From: Litoditis marina
Lineage: Eukaryota; Nematoda; Chromadorea; Rhabditida; Rhabditidae
DNA length: 64,000 nucleotides
Direction: 5' to 3'
Assembly (NCBI GenBank): GCA_964036275.1
Contig: OZ038440.1
Location: 5,617,690 to 5,681,689 of the forward strand
In this document: positions 37,413-50,900 of the stretch, one piece after another
Numbering within the stretch: the first letter of the stretch is position 1
Layout: every line of letters starts with the position of its first letter
Notes under the pieces: generated by a model
Database searches by the model: none
Seen by the model: only the letters and a program-made list of their open reading frames with translations
Told to the model about the DNA's origin: nothing
Translations under genes and position numbers: made by a program

Positions 37413-40314
37413 TTCATGAAACTAATCGAACTCGTCCAGAATGTCTATTTTATATCCGAGGAGATCAGTTTTCGTCCCTATTTTTTCTTCATGCTGCGTT
37501 TTCGTTCGCTCACCCCCCTGTGATACTCATTGATAGTCGTGCCTTTTCTACTTATGTTTCAAGTTGTACATAAAAGTTTATCATTGAAATCTACTGTTTC
37601 CAATTTAAACATTTTCGGTCGATTAGGTGAAACTAAATACGAGATGTCGAGATGTCGACAATATGTGAATTTTTCATTAAAAACTGAATTATCGCAATTT
37701 GGGGGCTAAACATGTGAAGAACTGATGCAATAAGTCTTTTCTCCAAGGAGGTTTCTCCAGCGATGTTCGAGTAGTGTGTGTAGCGTGAACTACGGCCTCG
37801 AATTTCCTCAAAAAATTTCGAAGATTGAAGTTTGGTAAAAAAAGTCATTACCGGAATTGAAAAAACTTCCACTTCTATACGCACATTTGTTCACTACTTG
37901 TGACATAAGTTGTTTGACAATGATCGATCCCTGTCCGTTCTCGAAGACAAGGAAAAAGTAGTGATCAGTGTTCACGCATCTGTGTGTGACCGTCGCACAG
38001 CTCATCTTCCACTCAATTTTGATATAGAAGTGCACTTTTCTTAGTCGATGTTTTTTTTTGTACATGAAGCATCCAATTCTGTACGTTCTGTAAGAATACC
38101 AACGCAACAGAATAAAACTATAAACAAAACAAAAATTTGAGCGAATCCTATAGTGTATGAAGCGTGTCTCAGTTGTAATTCGATCTGGAGACATAACACA
38201 ATATTCGATTTTTCGGTCGAAATGTGAGGGTTCAAACTACAAACACAGTACCGTCAACAAGTACATTATCCAAATGTCAATCAATCTGTCAAAACGATAC
38301 GCTGGCGTCAGCAACCACTTCTCAGCAACTACTTTTATTTCACCTGATTTAGTGCCAATAGTGGTTTATAAATCAACCTGTTTTTATAGTATTTCATATA
38401 TAAACAACTTAAATATGTTACTTACCTAAAAAAAAGCTATAAAACTATTTTTTCATCATGTTTGATCTGAAAATGGTTGAAATTCTCTATTTTTAAATCA
38501 AATTACAGTTATAATATAAATACAGAAATTCTGAATAGCTTATTGTCAAATTATATTACTATTCTCACGAACAAAGGGAAATCTGGCTCGTTTTCTAATA
38601 AAACCAAGCCGATTCTCGGAATCAATAAGTTAGTTGTCGCTGACGCACACTCCCGCAAAATGATTATGATTAATTCATAACATCCTATTTTTCTTCCTCA
38701 CAAAGATAAATGAAAATTCAATTGTATGTGTTGCTCTCTTGTGTCTTTCAATAATATGTAATATGTTGAAAAGGTTTTCTATCATAAAATTTTCCTGCTA
38801 CAGATATACGAAATATTTAGTAAAGCAGAAGAAACTTTAGAAACTATTTCTCTCGCTCACAAAGAATATAAAAGAAAACCTTAATGTCTTCTGTTGTGTC
38901 TTTCAATAATATGTTGAATTAATTTTTTATACTTCAGTTCATTGGTACCAACAAAACAAACATTTAATAGATCGGAAGACATTTTAGAACAGTGCACATC
39001 AAAATTACACGTTAAATGTACAAATAAACTCTCCATTTTTCTTGTTTGTGAAGTTGTTCAGTTATGTTTGAACTTTAGAGCATCTGATCAACAAAGGTTA
39101 TCTGCTTACCACGAAGCAAAACAAGTTCACAGAGTCCATAATAGATTAGATAAAAGTCTGCTTGTATTCGTGCAGTTCTCAATTTATATTCCGTACCTTG
39201 TTATACTATACCTCCTTCACTTCACCGAGTTTAAACCGTTTTAACAACTTTTTATAATTAAAATTACGAACATTATGTTTATTAACAATTAGTTCATGCC
39301 ATTAAAACATATGATTATTAACCAAAACGTGAGAGAGAGAGAGAGAGAGTACGAATTTCAAGAAATGTGCTAAACTTCATATGTTTCTTTCTATTTCAAA
39401 AATGGTCTAATCACGATCAAACTACAACGCGCAACAGGTCTCTATATCCCGTTCACACTCCATCGATTATAGCAACATCATACTGGTTATTAGATCGTTT
39501 CTTATTCTATTACACTGAGACTGTTCGAACGTTGATCATCGGATTATTTAACACCCTTCGACCATTATGGACAACTTGCTACACTAATTTGAACTCAACT
39601 TTATTACTTCAACTTACTTTTGTTTTCGAGTAGAAACGAACGACACCATATATACCAGAAGTAAATTTAATAGTCATGTGAATTTAACATTCTAATGAGG
39701 AATCTTGCACTTTGTAATTACACGTTTCTGAGTTCTGCTGTGTTTAAATTGTTTCACGTGACTGTACAATTGGCTAACAGTATACCTGAGTATCAATTTA
39801 GAATTCTTCGACAATTTATAATTCTTCGACCTATTGTAAACTGAGTTATCTCCTGGCAGAATTTGAAGAAAAACATATGTTTAGTCAGATAATAGTTCTG
39901 CATTCAGAACATTGAAAAAGCTCGAATTGATAGTTTTACCCGATATGTACACTAGGGAGTTCATGTTCTCCTGTGATAAGCCATAACCTAAGTTGTGTAT
40001 TGTGTCTAGACAGAAATATACATTAGTTACTCCAAAATGGTTCAACTTTTATCCTACTCTTGCTGTGATCTCACGACTTCAATCACAATTATTTGTTTAC
40101 AATTCGAACAATTTTAACTATCCCTACCACTGTTGTTTTTGAACCCTACTCGTTAGGTTATACAAATCATTGTTTTAGTTTCGGAGCTCAACAAAACATT
40201 TTTATTGATTTCGTTCTCGTAAAGTTAGGTTTTTGATACGTTGTTGACTTGTGGAACTAGTAGAAATAAACAACCCTGCTGTTATTTCCCAATTACAGCA
40301 ACTTATTGTTCCTC
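37413..40314. other. Intergenic, no gene recognised
   Basis: This stretch is AT-rich. It contains a CACGTG MITE (39651-39785), a (GA)n tract (39330-39349), a short duplicated phrase TGTCTTTCAATAATATGT (38742 and 38900) and a solo CAAACTACAAACACAG end (38230). Short ORFs present have no exon context. Confidence 0.6.
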
Positions 40315-43300
40315 ATGGAAACCCCACTCGTAGAAGGTTTTGGAGTTACGAGGGCATGGGTAGCTGATCAGTTGTCCAAGCACTATGAGCAGAAGGCAGA
40401 TATAACAGAGGTGGGTTTCTACTATTCTGATCTGGAAATTACTACAAATAAAGTTATCATATTTTTTACGTGGACTGCAGGGAGAGTACAAACATCACAC
40501 ATCACTCCATTGCCGCTTACGTGTGATTGTGATCTCGATTTCCTATCTAAGCGTTGGTAGATGACGGAGTTTCAGGGCGTGTTTTCTCGTGAACCGAATA
40601 AGAACGATACGTTTGAGATTGTGCGCTACTTGATCACATAGGTAGTTTAACTAAATAGTAGTATCAGCGTTTGACCAGTAGTATATAAAGTGGGAACCAA
40701 TATTTTGTAATGCAATTTACACACACAGTAGAATTCGTATATCCCGTGTAGTGGTATCACACTACAAACACAGCAGAATCGGAGAAACAGTCTGTGCTTC
40801 CTCGCCTAATGTGGAGGGATGATTTAGTTCCTTGTAAAATTGATAAATAAATAAAAAAAGGGAAAATGGATGATTCTTATATTTAGTTAATTACTACAAA
40901 TCTCGGATTTTTTTCAGGTAACGGTGCTGGGAGATACTGTTGTGGGCTACATGTCGGCTATTGCTCGAGTTCACTTGGAATGGGAAGAAAGTCAGAAGAC
41001 TCTACCTCAAACAGTTATAGTGAAGGTATGGAATTCGAGAATGGATTTAGTACATCTCTCTCCGATAATTTATATTTCATGTTAACCCTACAACTTGATT
41101 ATTTTGTCCCAAACTGAGCTTTGGGAGGGAGCTAAACGCATTTCATCAGTCAGTCGAATTTCTTTCTCTAAATTCCCCTTTCAAGTTAAAAACTATGTTA
41201 TAAAACGTTAGTCAACACGTGTTCATCCTCTTTTGACCTCAAAACGTTTTTCTCACGTTGTAGTAACAGTGTCGGATATTATTCAATTAAAACTGTCTAC
41301 AATCGTCGTGGACCGTTTTATTTGAGCTTAGAAAATGATAACTAACTTCAAAATTACTTCAAAATTAAATTCTAACATTTTCACAGATTCCCAACTCGGC
41401 GCAGGCGGAGGCCGCTTGGAAGGCCTGCGGTCACAAGGACGAGGGTTGCACCGAACCAGACCCCATTCATGAGATCATGCACGTCATCGAGACCAACACA
41501 TACACTATGTTCACGCAAGGTACGGGAGCTGTCTCTCTATCTCTTCATTTCTCTCTCTTTTCTCTCTTTCGCGTTCTTCTCTCTTTCCCTCTCCAAGATT
41601 TTCTCGTAACGAACAATGAATGTAGTTTCCAAATACCATTGTGGAAAGTCATGCGATTAATCGCGAATAAGTGTTATTATTCCTAGTATTTCTAGCCCCT
41701 TGTCCCGGTCTTCGTGTCCCCGAATTCTTCGGTGCCCTGGGAATGAAAACTGGGTCCCCAGCCCTCATGATATCTGATATAACTGGTGCTACCACCACGG
41801 ACCTAGTCGATGGATTTACAGACAAGCAGGTATGTGAGTGCCAATTTCACAAATTTCTGTCTCTCGTCGGAATCGAACCTGCGAGCAAAAGATTGGTAGC
41901 AGGCCGCTAACTACCACTATATTAGCCCACATGACGAGCCAGCTTCGGATTCAAAGACATGCGTACACAGCGGAAAGTGAGATATACAGTACCCTCCCGC
42001 CTTTCCGTTGGCAACTACTATACCAGATCTTCGTTGTAGTTCGATTTCGTTACTCGCCGGAACGCAGTAGCAAAACAGCTTGCTCAAAATAGAAACACAG
42101 AGAGATAGTGAAACATACACCGTGTAGGCTTGCAGCTTGCTTTACTGAGAGCGATCCGTATAGTATAGTCATACCGTCATCACATTTTACAGTTTTCTGA
42201 TCGTTTGTTTGAAATGTGAGGCGTTCAGCTTAATTTTTCAAGCAGCTTGAACATAAATCCGAGACAATTTATGTTATTTTGTCTGACTTTACTGATTCCA
42301 GTTGTTCGAAATTGTGGATCAACTGGTGTGCTTGCACAAATGGTCGTTTGCCAACTCAATTTGGAAAGAAGGGACTTTCTGTTCCGATGTGAGTATTTCT
42401 TCGACTTAACAGTGAAAAATTCTGATTACGCCACATTGTACTTCAGAGCCGTTTTCGGTCATTCTCTGTGACAATGCTGTCGGTACGTATCGACATAGTT
42501 ACTCCATCAAGTTAAAGAGTTTCGGGTTAATTTTTATCTTCAATTATACTCTGTTTCACGAATCGGTGTCCTTCTACAGCAATCCGTCAAAGATTCAGGA
42601 GGCTTTTTCTATCGAATAAGGCATTACTTTTGGTTTCAAACTCACAGAGTTTGTAGTAGCAAACGTACAGAAGACACTACCAAAATTTGAAGGAAATCCT
42701 AAAACACCAATATACCAAACTTTGCTCTGGAATTTTGCGCAGATTACTGTAGAGGGTTATAAGTGGGTGGAACAAACTATATACACATGTGTGACCCTCC
42801 GTAATATCATTTTCTGACCATTGCGAGCGATTTTCATACTATCTATTGAGTAGTGGAACACAGCCAAAAATTACTTGCCATTCGGGTGTTCTTTGACTTT
42901 CAGGCATTCAGAAAGTCATATATCATATAACCTTTTTTCAGCTGATTGACCCCAAGTCAGAGGAGTTTGAAAGATCGATTGTCGTAATGGCAGATAAAAT
43001 TATCGCCAGTTATCCGGGAATGGCTGATTGTATCGATTTATTGATTCGAAACTATTTGAGCAACTTTAAATGGGTGGGAGAGTATTGTCAAGAGTGTGAA
43101 AAAGGTGGGTATTTTATAAAAAATAATATTGGAAATCGTGAGCTATCTACCTTGAACAGACGAAAAACCTCTGAAAAAAAGTTAGATAAGTGTTCTGACG
43201 CAGCGGAAAACGCACAGTAGTGACCCAGAAAAACTACTTAGCTCTACTTCATTTTGTAGTAGAACAAAAATAGTTGCATGTTTCACATTCACGGGTCCAG

Positions 43301-46300
43301 GACCTACATACTTTCTTGGTAGGGAAACTAGGGTTGTTATATTAGTGATCATGTAGCATCCTCTACAAGAGAGTGTGCAGGTCAGAGAGACAGACGTCTC
43401 TGCCTGTCTAGGACTCATTGACCTCCATTCTCTCTCGTTATTGTAACTGGTAAAATACACTGAACACTGGAGCAAATTTTGCAGAGCTGTTGCTCAGAAA
43501 CATTGACGCCAATTTTCCGCCATTAGCTAGATACAAAAGCGAGACAGCACGCGGGTCAATGAGGGCGCAGATAACCTGCGTATATCTGATCTGCACACTC
43601 TCTCGGCGAGGCAGCTACAACAGCGGCCAGGGATTGTCTGAACAGTACATTTCCAGATGCAGGCTGTGTTTTTGTTCACGGAGACCTTTGGGCTCCGCAG
43701 ATTCTCTGGAAAGTGGAGGAGTTGGTGGGCATCGTAGATTGGGCTCTATGTAGGGCAGGAACCAGGGTACGTTTTTGAAGATGCTCTCTTTCATTTTCAG
43801 AATGACCGACTGACGCTGTCGTATCGATCCTAAAAAAATCGCGAAAAGGTTGAGGATTCACGAAAATCGTTGTCATTATCCTTTCACATAAAATCCAAGT
43901 TTGAAATGTTGAATGTTAAATATCCTCAAATTTCAAGTTTCCGAGTTCGACTTCACCAACTTTACGTACTTTCTCTCGTACATAGTCTGGCGATTAAAAA
44001 GCGCCAACCTCTTCACCGCAAGTTTATCAAAATACCGTATACCGAATAGAATAAGTACACGTTTGCAACAATATCGGACAAAATACAGGCCGAATCTTTT
44101 CCTCAACTTAGTTTCAATTCATGAAAAGTGGGGGCCCAACGACTGAGATTTGTCTTCTGCTGTGCGCCCCTTAGACAACTACTCTCAAATGGAGCAGCTA
44201 CTGCTACAAACAAAAACCGAAAAATACTAATATACTCAAGTATAACTGTTCATTACAAACATACAAAAGTCGTAAAATATTTTTTCAAACCTGTAAACTA
44301 GAATCTACAAATCACAGATGGTAACTCAACATAGTCAATTGTAAAGTTTCTGGTGTTGTGCACAATGGTTTGCAGTTTGTTGTCGTTACTTCAACTCTAG
44401 GTGCTACGCTTGTCATATTATCCAACAGTTGTTCTCTCTTTCGCAGCTGTGATTTGTAGATTCTAGTTTACAGATTTTAAAAAATATTTTACGACTTTTG
44501 TATGTTTGTAATGAACAGTTATACTTGAGTATATTAGTATTTTTCGGTTTTTGTAGCAGTAGCTGCTCCATTTGAGAGTAGTTGTCTAAGGGGCGCACAG
44601 AAGAAGACAAATCTCACAGTCGTTGGGCCCCCACTTTTCATGAATTTTTCTCTTTTTGTATACATGCCGTAGGTATGTAGTTTGATCTGTACGGTGCAGA
44701 TAAAATTGTTTCTCAACGAACCACTTGTCAAGTATTACCATCATTCGAAAAAAATATGACGTCAACATTGCAGTTCTAGAAACTTACTTCATCTGCTCTT
44801 CAGAATTCCAGAATACATCGTTTGAATAAAGTTTCGTCGTGAATTGACGTTTTTTTTAAGAAACTTTCAGCTTTCGAAAACATATTACACGTCAATTTTT
44901 TTTAAAAAGTTGACGTCATCTGGCCTTCTGAATTCCAGAATACGTCACTCTTCGATTTAGTTTCACCGTTAATTGACCCTTTCTAAGATATTACCATCAT
45001 TTGAAAATATATGTGACGTCAACTTTGCACTTTTCAAAAATGACGTCATCTGGTCTCCAGAGTCCTGAAGGACGTCAGAAATAGAATACTTCATATTCAA
45101 ACAAATGTCACGATGGCACCATTATTCAATTTTCAAGCAAATCGGTAATTGTTTCTGTGAGTTACAGTACAGTTTGAGTTGTCGACCGGACAGAGAGAGT
45201 GAGAGAGCGTGATGAATGGAGAGACGCAGACACTTTCCGAAAAATTTCTATAACTTTGATTAAAACATTTTTTTTCGCAAATTTTTTTCGGTCCGCCAGG
45301 GTTTGAGTAGATTGAGTAGATATTACATCCCTTACACAATTTGCAACAAAACCGGTTGAGTAGAAACCCTTGAACTGGGAATTTTCCCTTATCACGATTA
45401 CACACTCCGAAAACGTCTATAACTTTGACAAAAACTTTTTTTCCTAATTTTTTTTTGGTCCGCCAGGGTTTGAGTAGGTATCACATGTCTTCCACAATTT
45501 TCAACAAAATCGATTGAGTAGAAACCCTTTAACTGGGAATTTTCCCTTGTCACAACCCACCCACCCACCCACCCACCCACCCACCCACACACGACGGAAG
45601 TTGGCGCTCTTGATGAAGCGAAAACTTCATAACTTGGCTCAAACTTATCCGATATCGTTAAAATTTGGGGCACACTTTGCAAATATGCTGTAGAAACTTC
45701 CCCAGTTTGTAAAAGTTCTGTTTTGCGAATTTCAGCCTTTTTATGGGGAAACTAAAAAAACGGAGGCGCGCATTAGCCGGACCAAAGACAAATCTCGCAT
45801 TTGATCACAAACAAAGACAAAGCGCGCGATTTGCGATGAAACTTGCAGACGGAAGATCTTCTACGTGTCCTGGTGACTTCGTGTAGTGTGGAACAGCGGA
45901 GAAGGATGACACATCCACTGTTACAGTACTACGTGGACAAGATGGGAGATATCACTTTGGAACAAGTACAGGTAGTCACCATAATCACATATTTTACATG
46001 TTTTTGATTATCGATCGACGTCGCTTCTTTAGAAAGGGGAGATACACTTCCCAAATAGTATAGTAATAATGTTCTGGAAGAAACGGTAGAAGATCACTAA
46101 ATCATCCACTTTTCTGCAGTTGAAACTTGCCACTCAGACTAGTGTTTTCACCGGCGCATTTGAAGAATCTGTTCTGTATACTTAAACTCATCACGTTTGT
46201 TTATATTTCAATATAAATAAAAAAGAGTCATAAAGTCCAGTGAGGCGTTTCTGTAGCACTCAAAGTCCACGTAACTATGACGAGCACTATCCCCTTTCCA

Positions 46301-46481
46301 GGCTGATTTCAATCGTACACTCCCCTTCACGTGTGGCATGACGACATTCGCCGTGTGCATGTGGACCAACTCTACCGTACTCCGAAGGGGGCGGGGCGAC
46401 GATGAGGAGAGAGTACACGAACTACAGAGACGACTGACGAGCATAGTAGAAGAAACTGCTCAAGTACACGGGTGGAAATAG
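40315..46481 (+). CDS. CHK/EcKinase-like (DUF1679) small-molecule kinase family protein
   Basis: Exons 40315-40410, 40918-41025, 41387-41519, 41687-41829, 42302-42388, 42942-43104, 43657-43766, 45849-45971 and 46302-46481 join in frame to 380 aa, typical of this family. An acceptor (AATTACAG) lies 16 bases before the ATG. Features: N terminus METPLVEGFGVTRAWV, as in nematode DUF1679 proteins; IVK at the ATP-anchoring lysine; catalytic-loop HGDLWAPQILW; metal-binding IVDWAL; then TEDLLRVLVTSCSVEQRR. In canonical members the catalytic loop is HGDxWxxN; here the Asn is Gln. Related insect enzymes phosphorylate ecdysteroids, and other members resemble choline kinases; the substrate here is unknown. 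The 2-kb intron 43767-45848 contains a long hairpin and a direct repeat. Confidence 0.85.
41826..42030 (-). repeat. tRNA-derived SINE copy, minus strand
   Basis: On the minus strand it shows a degenerate A-box region, B-box GGTTCGATTCC and the family tail, with TTTCCGCTGTGTACGCA upstream. It is inserted almost immediately after the splice donor of kinase exon 41687-41829, in reverse orientation to the gene. Confidence 0.78.
44117..44645. repeat. Long near-perfect inverted repeat, about 200-bp arms
   Basis: Arm 44117-44317 and arm 44447-44645 are near-identical reverse complements. Shared landmarks are GAAAAGTGGGGGCCCAACGAC, TTAGACAACTACTCTCAAAT and TATACTCAAGTATAACTGTT. The spacer is about 129 bp. 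It lies in the kinase intron and would form a long dsRNA hairpin in the pre-mRNA. No coding capacity was recognised. Confidence 0.92.
45234..45600. repeat. Direct repeat plus CCCA microsatellite
   Basis: Blocks 45234-45395 and about 45405-45553 share 'tataactttga', GGTCCGCCAGGGTTTGAGTA, GAGTAGAAACCCTT and AACTGGGAATTTTCCCTT. A (CCCA)n run follows at 45555-45587, G-quadruplex-prone on the minus strand. Everything is intronic in the kinase gene. Confidence 0.85.
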
Positions 46482-47920
46482 TGTTTATGGCATTTCTTAT
46501 ATAGTCTTTTCCTTTCCCACTGAGACCTCTACAGTAGGATTCCGAAACTTCCAAGCCGTTTTACTCACTTAATCTTGATCGGAAAAGTTGAGGATTTCCG
46601 TACCTCATTTTCCGTCTCAGGTAGAGTAAATATACGAGAGCATTTTCCAAGAACTTCATTTTCAGCTTCACAACAGCCTTCGGAAAGTTTGTAAGGTTAC
46701 TGTAGGAGTTTCAGTAGGAATGATGTGAACTATATCAATTTGAATTCAATAAAAGTTTTTCAAGTATAAAGTGTTTAAATAGTCGATACTTCTATTATAG
46801 GATTTTACAAACCGTTGTGGACACCGTACCATCGATTTTGTATGGGACGAGGTTTGGCGAGCGTCCAGTTAGTCTGCGTATCTACTCACTCAAGCCCCGC
46901 ATCGCTCAATCAATTGAACCCTCTGCTGTCTTTATGGGGAAAATGGCGACTAAACCGAAAAACTGTGTAAAGTTTCACTGAAATCCGTACAACATCAGCA
47001 AAGTTTGACGTGATATCACATTGAGTTTGACGTGGTATCACATGTTCTGCGTGAGTTAATTGAAAGGTGATGTTTGTTTTGAGACGTCATGAGTTCTTCA
47101 TGACAGGACTACTTCAGACTAGTGATATAGCGCACATTCATTGCACATCACCGGCATGAGAAACACGTGAAAACACAGGGTACAAAAACCAGGTCACACA
47201 TAAGAAAAGCTAATCTGTAAATCAGTCACGAAAAACATTAGGGTACGAACATGAACCGAGTATATAACGAATCACTTAGATCTAGACGCATTGCACAACG
47301 AGATAAAGCTTACTATCACTAACATCTAAGAAGTTGACGTGAATACCGGGAATCTAACGGGAAAATCGATCTACCGTGAATATAACGTGAAAAAGCACTT
47401 GCCCAACAAGTAAAATCTAATAGCTGTTCAAAAACTAGTAACATGAACGGGTGCAACATGAGAAGAAAATTGTAGCCACAAAATGTAAACATGTAAATGT
47501 AACAAAGTCAACAACATCAACAGTGACGAACAACGAGCTAGTGATAAAAACTACTGTGAAACGGATAAAATGTGAGCGTTCCCTTCTCCGAAAAAACCCG
47601 AAATACAGCTACATAGTGGGGTATACAAAGTATTCTAATGGCTATCATATTATGTACCCCTTCACAGAATATTGGAAACAACATTATATACACAAAACAA
47701 CAACTTGAAGCAACGTAGCAGTTTCAGAAGTTGCAAATGGCTAACCATAGCCACACAAGATTTTGCGGTGATACTTAAGGGTGGTTTAAGAACTCAACTA
47801 GAACAGCATAGTTTTTCTCAAAACTCGTTTTGGCCGGACATAACATTTTTAAACTAGATTAACAACCCTAATTGCTACGTACTACGTTGCCTGGAAATCA
47901 CCAAATCTTCAACAACTGGG
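46482..47920. other. Convergent intergenic region between the kinase and SID-1
   Basis: This is the 3' ends of two convergent genes. No ORF with recognisable similarity was found. It contains a short direct repeat TTTGACGTG[A/G]TATCACAT (about 47007 and 47028) and a solo TTAACAACCCTA transposon end near 47861-47871. Confidence 0.6.
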
Positions 47921-50900
47921 TTAGAAAATGACCAACTCATTCCGCTTCCTAGTCCACAGATCATCATCGAGAATGGACACGAGCCAGAGAGAAGACAGCG
48001 CAGCCTGGGCAGAGAACAAATGCCAGAGATCATGGAGATCAAAGAACGACCACAGAACGCAGTCACGGTTATGCGCTCTGGATTGAGCAGGTGTCAGCTG
48101 AAAAATAATTCTCATGGTTAACAACATGAAACATCCGCGCTTTTTTCCCATAATTGGCTTTTGGCTAGGTACAACGTACAAATTCGATCGAGATCATAGA
48201 GTTTGATGAGACGATATACAGTCTGCGTCTCTTTGACCTGCACACTCTCTCGTTGAGATTTGGTCAGGCCGCTTCAAAAAGGGCCGCGAATCAACTGATT
48301 ATCTTAAGTGTAACTTCCAACTATTTATCGTTAGGTTAGTTTACGGTTGTTAGATAGAGAATTGTAAATACTCGTTTCATGTTCAAGGACCGATCCAAAA
48401 CTAGACAGGGTGAACACTGAACATTCGATCTCTAAACTCTCCAACTCTCATTGATCTTCATTCGCGATTAGAAGAAAGACCAGACATTTAGAGAACAAAT
48501 GATGAATAAAAGGAATGGGAAAACGTAGTGAGAAGACGAAAACTCAAAGAAAGTTTTTAGAACGACTTACCGCCCAATTAGTTTCTTCGGAGAGAAAACA
48601 GTAGAGCGCCATGCCCCACAACCCAACCGAGACGATGGAAAGTCCGACTTTCAGTTTCGAATTAGATCGCAGTTCATTGGCTTTCCACTGGAATTTAGGA
48701 ATCCATATTTCTGTTCTGACCTTTTGATGGATCCTAATCGAAGTCATAGTTTAAGAGAACAACAGCTATCCAAACTATACACGCTTAATCTTTCTCAGTT
48801 TTTTTGAATTAATAAAGCAAGTGAGAACCCGTGAACACGCGAACACTGGGGTAGGTAAATGAAACTTGACTGCATTTTGAAAAAGCAAAACATACTACCA
48901 GTAGGAAATTAACAAAAAAAAGCACCAAAAACGTAGTTATCTCCACCTGATGTTCACAGCACAAGTTGAGTCAACTCACCTTCTGGATGAAATAGTAGAG
49001 GAAGTACATCAACATGTTGAGGATGCAGAGCAGAGTAACAATCTGATTCGTTTGGACGTATTTCACACCGTAGAAATACACGGCACTGTAAAGGGTAAAA
49101 TCATAGCATCACATGGAATAAATACACTTTTTTTTGTTCTATGAATGGCCGAAAAAAGAAAAACGGGCTCTTCTCTATCGGGGAGTTGTGTGTGAAAACA
49201 TGCAAGTTATAAAATTTCACGTAGTTTAATCGGAACACGGGTTCAGTTTTGTAGTTTGGTCACACCCTCTCACCGGCCAATTCACTGGAGAACCGGGTCC
49301 TTCCCGAACCGAACCGCGAACCGGTCACTGGAGAACCAAACCGAACCGACCGAACCGGATCGTTTACAAGGTAAAACAAGTGGGAATCCACTAACTTTAC
49401 CTTGTATACGATTTGTTTATTCAAATCATGATTAATGTTGGTCGGGTTCAAACCTTTCACTAGAGAACCAGTCGATTTAGAATGTCGGTTCGGTCGGTTC
49501 ACTCGGTTCGGTTCTCCAGTGACCGGTTCGTGGTTTGGTTCGGGAAAGACCCGGTTGTCCAGTGAATTCGCCCCTCTCACCTGATTAGCGCGTTAACCAA
49601 CATGACGATCCATGCGAAACCAGAGTGCCTCAGAGAGAACCAACAGCGACGCATCGAAAGGTGACCGATCGAAGAAGATTCTAAATAACGCCATTATTGC
49701 CTGAATCTAGATCTGGACCATCCTAGATCTCGCCAAATGATATTAGACTTCTACGACTGCGTTCATACTTCCAGTTACAAGTGAATGAGTCGCTTATTTG
49801 AAAGCGTACAATACTAGCGACTAGCGAGCTCAGCAGCATACTGACTTTACAAACTAAACTCCTTGCACCATTTTTATTTGATATCCGAAATAGACGAACC
49901 TGATAAGATTTCCTCCGCCATGGCTATTTTGGCCAGTACAAACAGGACCGAGATCAAATGAACGGCTATGAGGACAAGACGGAGCAAGTAATGATGGTCG
50001 AAAATCTGAAAACGAATCCATGTTCACTATTTCCTTAGCAGAGGATCCATTAATCTAGTATCGTTCACCTACTCATAAACCCATACAGTTTGCAACAAAG
50101 TCACCTCATGTTTGAGCAGCATTGGTGGTAAAAATAGCGACACACTTAATTTTTTTGTTAACAGAAAAGCTATAAGATCCCTTTTCTTATGTTCCAGTTC
50201 CAAGTGATTGAGTCGCATACGTGGCTCAGTCATGCATATTTCCCCTCTAAGGGGGTCTACTTGAAAAATTACCATGTTATATGGCTTATGAACAGAGTTA
50301 TAGTAGAGCCATGATGATTACAAAAGTAAGCAGCTTGAGAGCCATTCAACTGACCGAAATTGCCACGTCGGCTCCCAAAATGAAGGAAATGTAGAGATGA
50401 GAAGTGCGAGAGGAGAGGGTGCAGTGACGATTCGCATACAGTTTCAGCATCACCAAAACGCACATCACTTGAATGAACGGCGTATCTGCAACAATAGGCT
50501 AATAGGATTCAGAAACCTTAGCCCATTGAATTCCAATTCCACAATTACAGTTAACATATAACTACCCTGAATTACTTGTTTGTGGGTAATCTCGCTCAAT
50601 TGTGCCAGCTGCCAGTATGACAAGCTGCACATAAACAGTGCTGGCAGCAACAGGCTGCCACCCGCCAGTGGCCGTTCTGGGTACGTTTTTAGGCTCTCGA
50701 GAGAGCAAACTTGGTTGAAGTTTCGCCCCCGGGAGCCCAAAAACGCTCCCGGGAGAGGGAAAAATTATTGGTGGATACGACCACAGGCGGCTCCTTCCAG
50801 CGAGAACCGGCTAATTCTATATCTAACCGGTTAAGTTTATGGTAACCGAACCGGTTTCTGGTAACCCAATTTTAAGGTTACCCAAAAAGGGTAATGTGCA

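Noticed and set aside
45555..45587. Telomeric repeat or CRISPR-like array
   Set aside because: It is a simple tetranucleotide microsatellite, with no spacers and no telomere context; the genome is eukaryotic.
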